Shown in pieces: positions 1-4,896 of a DNA stretch of 5,207 nucleotides. How positions within the stretch are numbered: the first letter of the stretch is position 1; each line of letters opens with the position of its first letter. The notes beneath the pieces were generated by a model that saw only the letters and a program-made list of their open reading frames with translations, was not told the DNA's origin and ran no database searches. This DNA is from Actinobacteria bacterium UBA5975 (GTDB lineage: Bacteria > Actinomycetota > Actinomycetes > Nanopelagicales > Nanopelagicaceae), in the NCBI GenBank assembly GCA_002430075.1, contig DJBN01000016.1, positions 27,376-32,582 on the forward strand, read 5' to 3'. A program made the translations under genes and the position numbers.

Positions 1-1
1 G

Positions 2-127
2 ACTCTCTCTGCAGAGTTTGCTAAGACCTCGGATACAAGTTCAACATCGTTCCGAGTTTCTGCAACCTACGCAGATGGTTCATTCGGAGTTGCAAAAGCA
101 TTCGGATTTGCTGGTCAATTCGAATAA
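2..127 (+). CDS. C-terminal end of an unrecognised protein (5' end outside window)
   Basis: An open frame runs from the left edge to a TAA at 125-127 and gives 41 residues ending in AFGFAGQFE. The piece is rich in Ser, Thr, Ala, Gly and Phe, with alternating polar and hydrophobic residues (SFRVSATYADGSFGVAKAF) that look like beta strands, as in the last strands of a secreted or surface beta-sandwich domain. It has no cysteine and no obvious membrane helix. A strong hairpin terminator begins about 10 bases after the stop, which supports this being the real end of a gene. I do not recognise the family; the secreted or surface reading is inference from composition only. It is convergent with the acyltransferase gene. 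Confidence 0.6.
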   Translation, partial: TLSAEFAKTSDTSSTSFRVSATYADGSFGVAKAFGFAGQFE

Positions 128-137
128 ATATTTAAAT

Positions 138-177
138 AAAAAATCCCCGGCCATAAGAGTGGTCGGGGATTTTTTTT
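138..177. terminator. Bidirectional intrinsic terminator between convergent genes
   Basis: The left arm 138-152 and right arm 161-175 pair over 15 positions: six A-T pairs, then TCCCCG with CGGGGA, a G-T wobble, and two C-G pairs. The loop is the 8 bases at 153-160. On the + strand the hairpin runs into eight T at 170-177. On the - strand the A run at 138-143 becomes a U-tract. It can therefore end transcription of the + strand gene that stops at 127 and of the leftward acyltransferase gene. The stop codon of the latter (176-178 on the - strand) uses the last two T of the T-tract. Confidence 0.92.
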
Positions 178-1927
178 ACGGATTATTTAGTTCTTGAAGA
201 ATCTGTGCAACATACACAGCAACTCCTGTGGGAACCAAATGGACCCCATCCGGTGCAAAATATTCTGGGTGGCCTTCTGAAATGGTTTTCCAATCGACAA
301 CTGAAAAGCGTGGATACTGCGCTGCAATATCAGAGATAAGGGAATTGTTGGGATCTCGCCAAGGGCGCGGAACAGCTGTATTTACAATGACTACCTGAGG
401 TTGATCCTTGAGCGCTTCAAAGATTGCTTCTACCTGCGCTCGAGTCAAAGCATTGTTATTGCCGATATCGATAACGGTTCGGGAATTTTGAGCGGCAGCC
501 TTGTCATGAAGAATGACATCAAGAAGTTCGGGCGCTTGCCGTCCGATCCGGGCATTCATAATGCTGATCGGATGGCTCTGACCTAAGGCGGCGCGAATTC
601 CCAAGATGACCGAATCTCCCGTTACCCAGAGGCCATCCTCGACAGATTCGCTGACTACTGCAGGCTCCACAGTTAGGGAGGCTTCTAAGGCGGCTCTTTG
701 ATCGTTGGTTATAGAAATCGCACGAACGCTAACGACAGTTGCAACAAGGAGAACTACTACAGTTAGAGCTGAGAAGACTCGAGTCTGAACGCTACGTTCT
801 TGCTTAGTGCGGTATTTCAACCCTTTAAACCAGTTTTGAATTATTCCACGGCGAATTGGGAGCTCGATATAACGCAGGGAAATGTCGCTGAGCGCGAAGA
901 CAATTAATATTCGCAGTGCATAAAGTGCCCAGGTTTGTCCGGCTAAATCCATGCTCGGGCGTGTTACTTGAAAGATCACCCAGTGCCATAAATAAATTGC
1001 ATATGAACGCTCACCAATCCACAAGAGAACTGGATTTTGTAATATCGGAGCAAATCGTGAGGCCGGATGAACAACTGACATGATGATTGCGGCGCCACAT
1101 ATTCCAGCAAGTGGAAATGCAATCTTATATAACGTTGGTTGAGTCTCGTCGATCAATAAGAACGCAGCAACAATTCCAATAAATCCTGCAACACCAACTC
1201 CATCAATAAAATCCTGAGCCTTCTTTGTGACAGAGGTTGTAAAATTTTGAGGTATCCAGCTCACAGCTAGCGCAGCGCCTAAAAAGAGTCCGATACTATG
1301 AGTGTCAGTTCCAAAGTAAACATGGCTTACCTTGGATGCGTTCGATGCATCAAGTGAAAAGGAAAGCAGGAGTAGCGCAATTCCTGATGCTGCGGCGATA
1401 AAGAGCGCTGCCGCAGGGATATGTTTCTGGCCGAATTTTTTCAATATGAAATAGAGAATCAGCGGCCACGCCAGATAGAACTGGGCTTCTACAGCCAGCG
1501 ACCATGTGTGTTGCAAAAGAGGAGGACGGCCGATGCTTTCAAAGTAATCCTGATGACGGGCGACAAGCCACCAATTCATAGTTCCTGTTAATGAAAAAGG
1601 AGCATCTAGGAGTAGTCTCTTGATCGTATCTGGTGCCCAGATCCCAATCGCAATCATTGTTGAAATCACCATGAAGGCAAGAGCTGGCAAGAGCCTTCTT
1701 ATTCGCGCAATATAGAAACCCCGTAAATCAAGGCCCCCACTCTGAGCTATTGAATCGAGCAGGAGTCGAGTAATGACATAGCCTGAGATAACAAAGAAGA
1801 GATCTACTCCAAGAAATCCACCGGGGATCCATGAGAAACCTAAGTGATAGAACATGACTGCAATTACTGCAAGTGCGCGAAGTCCATCAATTGCAGGTAT
1901 GTATTGGATACCGCGCTTGGTAGCCAT
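176..1927 (-). CDS. Membrane O-acyltransferase (acyltransferase 3) fused to C-terminal SGNH domain, OafA/OatA type
   Basis: The 583-residue product has the two-part structure of the OafA/OatA group. These proteins carry an acyl group, usually acetyl, across the membrane and attach it to a surface glycan or peptidoglycan. Residues about 10-360 form the acyltransferase-3 membrane domain: AIDGLRALAV at 12-21, the conserved His of MFYH at 28, GVDLFFVISGY at 40-50, RIRRLLPA at 75-82, HTWSLAVEAQFY at 140-151 and SYAIYLWHW at 308-316. A further helix at about 384-402 leads to an extracytoplasmic SGNH domain with GDS at 437-439 (Ser nucleophile), IDIGNN at 487-492, and D560 and H563 of DGVH as the likely catalytic pair. 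The length is normal. The start fits because a short basic cytoplasmic N-terminus precedes the first helix. No clear Shine-Dalgarno is seen; the ATG lies 5 bases after the stop of the coiled-coil gene, so translational coupling is likely. The acceptor glycan is unknown and no glycan synthesis genes are visible nearby. Confidence 0.93.
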   Translation of the reverse strand: MATKRGIQYIPAIDGLRALAVIAVMFYHLGFSWIPGGFLGVDLFFVISGYVITRLLLDSIAQSGGLDLRGFYIARIRRLLPALAFMVISTMIAIGIWAPDTIKRLLLDAPFSLTGTMNWWLVARHQDYFESIGRPPLLQHTWSLAVEAQFYLAWPLILYFILKKFGQKHIPAAALFIAAASGIALLLLSFSLDASNASKVSHVYFGTDTHSIGLFLGAALAVSWIPQNFTTSVTKKAQDFIDGVGVAGFIGIVAAFLLIDETQPTLYKIAFPLAGICGAAIIMSVVHPASRFAPILQNPVLLWIGERSYAIYLWHWVIFQVTRPSMDLAGQTWALYALRILIVFALSDISLRYIELPIRRGIIQNWFKGLKYRTKQERSVQTRVFSALTVVVLLVATVVSVRAISITNDQRAALEASLTVEPAVVSESVEDGLWVTGDSVILGIRAALGQSHPISIMNARIGRQAPELLDVILHDKAAAQNSRTVIDIGNNNALTRAQVEAIFEALKDQPQVVIVNTAVPRPWRDPNNSLISDIAAQYPRFSVVDWKTISEGHPEYFAPDGVHLVPTGVAVYVAQILQELNNP

Positions 1928-1932
1928 AAGAA

Positions 1933-2730
1933 TTACTTACGCTTTGCTGCTTTTTTCTTAGTTGTCTTTTTAGCAGTCTTTTTTGGCGCCACAATTGCTG
2001 CGCGAGTTCGCTTGCTCTCAACCCTGATCGGTTCAGAACGCTTTACAGTTCCATCTTGATTGAATGAGCTCTCAACTGCGTTCTTCATACTGTTAAGACG
2101 AGTGAAGGCTGAATCCAATTTTTCACGAGATTGCGCGATTGCAGCTTCGGCAGCAGTCAGTGCAGTTGACTGGCTGCGGTAGAGACGCTCAGATTCAGAG
2201 ATAATATCTGCAAGCCAGGTACGGTAGGCAATAACGTTTTCAGCCGCCTCTGAAACTACTTTCTCGGCCTCGCGACGTGCAGCAGCTTGAAGAGTTGCTG
2301 CTTCGCGACGTTTAGTTTCAATAATTCCTTCACCTTGACGGCTAGCGTCACGAAGCATTTCGGCGCCTTCAGCTTCAGCAGTTGAGATGTACTTGCGCCC
2401 ACGAGATTCTGCTCCGGCCAAAACACTACGAGCCTTATTTTCAGCACCCTCGAGAACATCTTTTGCATTTCTAGTTGTCTCATTGATGATTCGCTCTGAT
2501 GCGGCATGGGCTTTAACTTCACGGGCCTGGGCAGATTTGACCATCGACATCGCTGTCTCAGTTGCCAAGATCTCAAACTCTTCGCGGCTTAGGCCGGTGA
2601 TGTCACGACGGGAACGAAGGTCAGCTAGCTGTGATTCAAGTTCGCGGATACGGTCGACAGGGTTCGCGATGGGTGCTCGCTCTTCTTCATCGCGAAAACC
2701 CATCCAACTGCGGAACTTCTTCTCTGCCAT
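1933..2730 (-). CDS. Alanine/glutamate-rich coiled-coil protein with lysine-rich basic tail (DivIVA-like region, function unknown)
   Basis: The 265-residue product is soluble, with no signal peptide or membrane helix. Residues about 25-215 are almost continuous predicted coiled coil (VDRIRELESQLADLRSR at 25-41, then a long Ala, Glu, Arg and Lys-rich stretch at 65-165), resembling the rod regions of DivIVA/Wag31-like or filament-forming actinobacterial proteins. The DivIVA N-terminal membrane-binding head is not recognisable; the start is instead MAEKKFRSWMGFRDEEER. Residues about 240-265 form a strongly basic tail with repeated KKTAKK/TTKKKAAKRK blocks, like the tails of actinobacterial HupB or histone-H1-like proteins, suggesting contact with DNA or acidic polymers (inference). 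The start is supported by a GAGGG ribosome binding site at 2737-2741, 6 bases upstream. The acyltransferase gene follows after 5 bases. The role could be polar growth, chromosome organisation or envelope assembly; the sequence does not decide. Confidence 0.85.
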   Translation of the reverse strand: MAEKKFRSWMGFRDEEERAPIANPVDRIRELESQLADLRSRRDITGLSREEFEILATETAMSMVKSAQAREVKAHAASERIINETTRNAKDVLEGAENKARSVLAGAESRGRKYISTAEAEGAEMLRDASRQGEGIIETKRREAATLQAAARREAEKVVSEAAENVIAYRTWLADIISESERLYRSQSTALTAAEAAIAQSREKLDSAFTRLNSMKNAVESSFNQDGTVKRSEPIRVESKRTRAAIVAPKKTAKKTTKKKAAKRK

Positions 2731-2736
2731 CTCATA

Positions 2737-2741
2737 CCCTC
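2737..2741 (-). promoter_or_regulatory. Ribosome binding site of the coiled-coil gene
   Basis: GAGGG read on the - strand ends 6 bases before the ATG at 2730-2728. It is a convincing Shine-Dalgarno, in contrast to the other three leftward genes, and fixes this start. Confidence 0.75.
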
Positions 2742-2775
2742 AATCGATTGCTTGTGATCAACTTCCCAGAGCACA

Positions 2776-2804
2776 AGATTAGGGCATGAAGCTACTTTCG
2801 GTAA
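2776..2804 (-). promoter_or_regulatory. Candidate promoter for the coiled-coil/acyltransferase pair
   Basis: On the - strand a TTACCG at 2804-2799 (partial -35 match) is followed after exactly 17 bases by TAATCT at 2781-2776, which fits the actinobacterial TANNNT -10 pattern. The predicted transcript would start near 2769 and leave a leader of about 38 bases that includes the GAGGG site. The -35 overlaps the last codons of the hemolysin III gene. This would allow the two downstream genes to be transcribed separately from the upstream pair. It is a pattern match only. Confidence 0.4.
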
Positions 2805-3439
2805 ATGGCGAAAGAGACTGCTAGATACTGGGAAATCCAAGCCGCCAGCACGAAAATATGAAAGAGCTCATGAAAACCAAAGTATTTTGCATTTCTACCT
2901 GGCAATTTAAGTGCATAGAAAATGGCTCCTATGGAATAGAGAAGCCCGCCAATCAAGATGGGCAGTAACACCCAGAGGCCACCCTTTGCATAGAGCTGAG
3001 GGGTATAGATAACTGCAACCCACCCAAGCAGTAGATAATTAGCTACATAGAGCCATCGTGGTGCGCCAACCCAGAAGACGCGAAGTGCCACGCCAATGAT
3101 TGCTCCTGTCCAAACAACCGCGAGCAAAATATTACGGTCGCGGTTATCTAATAGAGCAACAGCAAATGGAGTATAGGAACCTGCAATCAACAAATTTATA
3201 TTTGCATGATCCCAACGGCGCCAAATCTTCTTCTTCCGTGGGATCCATGGAACTCGATGGTAGATCGCTGAAACGCTAAAGAGCATGATTGCAGTAATCG
3301 AATAGAGCGCCACTGCAAACTTAAATGAGTCGCGGCTAAGAATGAAGAGCACGAGAGAGGCAATGATTACAACAGGAGTTGCTCCCAAGTGAAACCACCC
3401 ACGTAACTTCGGCGGAGCAGGAATTGGCTCGGTGGTCAT
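2792..3439 (-). CDS. Hemolysin III / PAQR family seven-helix membrane protein (CREST superfamily)
   Basis: The 215-residue product matches the bacterial hemolysin III (YqfA/PAQR) family in length, with about seven hydrophobic segments and the conserved metal-site residues. RGWFH lies at 13-17 before the first helix, as in actinobacterial members. SAIYH at 57-61 supplies the Ser and first His, WDHAN at 76-80 supplies D77, and FHELFH at 189-194 gives the HxxxH pair H190 and H194. In this superfamily three His bind zinc and the fold is associated with hydrolase activity on lipids, though the bacterial reaction is not settled; the haemolysin name reflects early work in Bacillus and does not imply toxicity here. 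The ATG lies 21 bases after the MFS stop. There is no good Shine-Dalgarno, but a TAGGCT box lies 7 bases upstream, so a separate near-leaderless transcript is possible besides read-through from the MFS gene. Confidence 0.92.
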   Translation of the reverse strand: MTTEPIPAPPKLRGWFHLGATPVVIIASLVLFILSRDSFKFAVALYSITAIMLFSVSAIYHRVPWIPRKKKIWRRWDHANINLLIAGSYTPFAVALLDNRDRNILLAVVWTGAIIGVALRVFWVGAPRWLYVANYLLLGWVAVIYTPQLYAKGGLWVLLPILIGGLLYSIGAIFYALKLPGRNAKYFGFHELFHIFVLAAWISQYLAVSFAIYRK

Positions 3440-3446
3440 GGAGATA

Positions 3447-3452
3447 AGCCTA
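3447..3452 (-). promoter_or_regulatory. Candidate leaderless-type -10 box for the hemolysin III gene
   Basis: TAGGCT on the - strand is a full TANNNT match and lies 7 bases before the ATG (3439-3437), which would place the transcription start at or within one base of the start codon. The absence of a Shine-Dalgarno fits leaderless translation, common in Actinobacteria. The same TAGGCTT-TCTC context precedes the MFS start. No clear -35 is seen. Confidence 0.4.
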
Positions 3453-3460
3453 ATCGCTTC

Positions 3461-4675
3461 CTAGGCATCGTTACGAAGATTTCGAACAGATGGCACCAAT
3501 AGTGAGATGAGCGCTGCAGTTAAGGTGAGCGTTCCCGTAATGAAGAGGATTGTGCTGACGCCAAAATGCATAGCAAGAGGACCAGCGATGACAATTCCCA
3601 AGGGGGCGATTCCATATGAGCCCAGTGTGTCGTAAGAGCTCACCCGTGAAAATGACTCTTCAGGCACATGGCTTTGAAGCGATGTATTCCAGGTCACCAT
3701 AAATACCTCGAGGCTAATTCCTGAAAAGATAGAGGCCAGCACTGTAAAGACAATAGGCATATCGAAAGCAAGAGCAAAGTCCCACATTGATGAAAATGCA
3801 ATAAGAATCATGGCCAAAAATAACGGTCTGCGAATTTTGATTTTGAGAATTCCGATTCCGCCAATAAACATTCCAATAGAAAGCCCTGCCAAGTTGTAAG
3901 ACCATTGTTTCGGCCCAGAGACTGGATCACTGAAATTGAGTGGGCCTAGTACCGAAAGCATTGATTCAAAGGCCATATTGATTAGCGCGAAAGCAAGGAC
4001 CATCGCAATTACCCACGACCGAGAAATAAATTCTTTCCACCCGACTACTAGGTCATGGATAATTCCAGGGCTCTTCTCTTTGATTTTTCCAAGGATGGGT
4101 AAGTTCCAGACAATAACTCCAGCGATAAAGAATGTTGCTGCATCAACGAGTAGACCCCAGCCTGCACCAACGGTTGCTACAAGAATTCCGCCACCGAGAG
4201 TTCCGACAATGTATCCGAAATTTGTCATCAACCCCATCACAGCATTGCCTTGCTGCAACTTATCTTTTGGAAGAATCTCAGGCAGCACTCCAGACATCGC
4301 GGGCCACCAAATTGCATTAAGAATTCCAAAGAGGCCACCCATCAGGGCTAATAAGAGCGTGCTTGAAAAACCTGCAATCAATGAGATTGCGCTCATGCCA
4401 GCTAAGAAGCTTCCAATCATGTCACTGCCGCCGACTAAACGATTACGTTGGAAGCGATCAGCCAGAATTCCGCCGAAGAGCATGAAGGCCAAGAGTGGTA
4501 CAAAGCGGGCAGCCATCACTATCGACAGATCTTTTCCCGTGGCATTAGGCAGGCTGAGCACTCCGTAAGCCAGAGCGATCGGGGATACGCCATTGCCGAC
4601 ATTGGATATGAAGCGCGAAATCGCAAGTGAGGTGAAACCTGGATAGCCTCGAACCTCACGCAGTTGGGCGATCAT
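3461..4675 (-). CDS. Major facilitator superfamily exporter, DHA3 (MFS_3/EntS-like) type
   Basis: The 404-residue product has about 12 hydrophobic segments in two halves and a normal length for a drug or siderophore type proton antiporter. Motif A lies between helices 2 and 3 (GGILADRFQRNR at 68-79). The DHA3 marks are WWPAMSGVLPEILPKDKL with QQGNAV at 123-146, a Gly-rich fifth helix (GYIVGTLGGGILVATVG at 154-170), and in the second half VPEESFSRVSSYDTLGSYG at 337-355, equivalent to the family's VP-E-RGRV-S-D-LGS segment. Proteins of this type export small amphiphilic molecules, macrolides or siderophores using the proton gradient. The substrate cannot be read from the sequence. The ATG is preceded at 6 bases by TAGGCT, suggesting a leaderless transcript, and no Shine-Dalgarno is seen. 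It is divergent from the rhodopsin gene and first of four leftward genes. Confidence 0.92.
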   Translation of the reverse strand: MIAQLREVRGYPGFTSLAISRFISNVGNGVSPIALAYGVLSLPNATGKDLSIVMAARFVPLLAFMLFGGILADRFQRNRLVGGSDMIGSFLAGMSAISLIAGFSSTLLLALMGGLFGILNAIWWPAMSGVLPEILPKDKLQQGNAVMGLMTNFGYIVGTLGGGILVATVGAGWGLLVDAATFFIAGVIVWNLPILGKIKEKSPGIIHDLVVGWKEFISRSWVIAMVLAFALINMAFESMLSVLGPLNFSDPVSGPKQWSYNLAGLSIGMFIGGIGILKIKIRRPLFLAMILIAFSSMWDFALAFDMPIVFTVLASIFSGISLEVFMVTWNTSLQSHVPEESFSRVSSYDTLGSYGIAPLGIVIAGPLAMHFGVSTILFITGTLTLTAALISLLVPSVRNLRNDA

Positions 4676-4866
4676 GAGACAAGCCTAGCTGGCGGGCGGA
4701 ATATCCGATTTACGAAGATTTTGGTCATATTTCTGAGAAATCCATGTGACACGCAGCTTTTCATCATGCGCTCGGTTGTGGCTTCCGCCACAATGAATTC
4801 CGTCAGCGATAAATGAGACTCCTCGAGGGTTTCATAGATTTCTGAACTTTGGGGCCGCCGGCCCAC
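4672..4866 (-). CDS. Doubtful small ORF (64 codons, GTG start) overlapping the MFS start by ATGA
   Basis: This leftward frame fills most of the divergent gap. It would start at a GTG (4866-4864) and stop at a TGA that shares the bases ATGA with the MFS start codon. The predicted peptide is hydrophilic (SSEIYETLEESHLSLTEFIV, then a basic C-terminal third) with no domain I recognise. For it: the ATGA overlap, typical of coupled genes, and an uninterrupted frame. Against it: no Shine-Dalgarno before the GTG, AGA, ATA and AGG codons near the end, and the presence of an inverted repeat, a hairpin and the likely MFS promoter within the same bases. I lean towards a chance frame over regulatory DNA. 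Confidence 0.22.
   Translation of the reverse strand: MGRRPQSSEIYETLEESHLSLTEFIVAEATTERMMKSCVSHGFLRNMTKIFVNRIFRPPARLVS
4682..4687 (-). promoter_or_regulatory. Candidate leaderless -10 box for the MFS gene
   Basis: TAGGCT on the - strand is followed by exactly 6 bases (TGTCTC) and then ATG. With the usual -10 geometry the A of the ATG would be +1, so the message would have no leader. The lack of a Shine-Dalgarno agrees. The -35 region is not recognisable, which is common for actinobacterial housekeeping promoters. Confidence 0.45.
4776..4793. promoter_or_regulatory. Perfect 7-bp inverted repeat, operator-like
   Basis: TTGTGGC (4776-4782) and GCCACAA (4787-4793) are exact reverse complements separated by TTCC. 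No T-tract follows on either strand, so it is not an intrinsic terminator. Its place in the middle of a divergent promoter region, about 100 bases from each start codon, suits a dimeric regulator. As RNA it would form a stable hairpin with a 4-base loop. Function is inferred. Confidence 0.45.
4835..4840 (+). promoter_or_regulatory. Weak -10 candidate for the rhodopsin gene
   Basis: TAGATT fits TANNNT and would start transcription near 4847, leaving a leader of about 50 bases that includes the GC hairpin at 4852-4864 and the GGAGG site. No convincing -35 lies at the right distance. Low confidence. Confidence 0.25.
4852..4864 (+). other. GC-rich hairpin in the probable rhodopsin leader
   Basis: GGGCC (4852-4856) pairs with GGCCC (4860-4864) around the 3-base loop GCC. 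The stem is five G-C pairs and lies about 20 bases upstream of the GGAGG site. No U-tract follows, so it is unlikely to be a terminator. It could stabilise the 5' end of the mRNA or affect initiation. Confidence 0.35.
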
Positions 4867-4883
4867 ATTGTTTAAGCACCCAT

Positions 4884-4888
4884 GGAGG
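4884..4888 (+). promoter_or_regulatory. Ribosome binding site of the rhodopsin gene
   Basis: GGAGG lies 8 bases before the ATG at 4897. An earlier in-frame ATG at 4882 immediately abuts this site and would add only MEAYY; it has no Shine-Dalgarno of its own, so 4897 is preferred. Confidence 0.8.
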
Positions 4889-4896
4889 CTTATTAC

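Larger units (their letters stand above)
4676..4896. other. Divergent intergenic control region between exporter and rhodopsin genes
   Basis: These 221 bases are the longest gap in the window and should hold the promoters of both flanking genes. They contain the MFS -10 candidate (4682-4687), a perfect inverted repeat (4776-4793), an 8-bp palindrome CCTCGAGG (4821-4828), a possible rhodopsin -10 TAGATT (4835-4840), a GC-rich hairpin (4852-4864) and the rhodopsin ribosome binding site (4884-4888). The only open frame of note is the doubtful 64-codon one on the - strand. Confidence 0.6.

Noticed and set aside
1936..1985. T-rich low-complexity run on the + strand resembling terminator T-tracts
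   Set aside because: The runs are the complement of AAA/AAG Lys codons in the basic tail; no GC hairpin precedes them.
1844..2059. 71-residue + strand frame across the acyltransferase/coiled-coil junction
   Set aside because: It is antisense to both genes; its hydrophobic stretch (FFLVVFLAVFF) is the reverse complement of the Lys-rich tail codons, not a real membrane helix.
2256..2576. 106-residue open frame on the - strand inside the coiled-coil gene
   Set aside because: It is a shifted frame of the repetitive coiled-coil codons, without a start signal of its own.
2387..2782. 131-residue open frame on the + strand
   Set aside because: It is antisense to the coiled-coil gene; the Ser/Arg/Ala-rich product mirrors the Ala/Glu-rich codons on the other strand.
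3936..4568. 210-residue open frame on the + strand
   Set aside because: It lies wholly antisense to the clearly recognisable MFS gene, is rich in Pro, Ile, Lys and Arg as expected of an antisense membrane-protein frame, and has no ribosome binding site or family features.
4852..4877. GC hairpin as terminator of something upstream of the rhodopsin gene
   Set aside because: The stem is only 5 bp and is followed by ACATTGTTTAAG, not a T-tract; no + strand gene lies upstream to terminate.
4882..4896. Earlier in-frame ATG for the rhodopsin gene
   Set aside because: It directly abuts and precedes the GGAGG site, which lies at the correct distance from the ATG at 4897, and the added MEAYY is not needed by the family.
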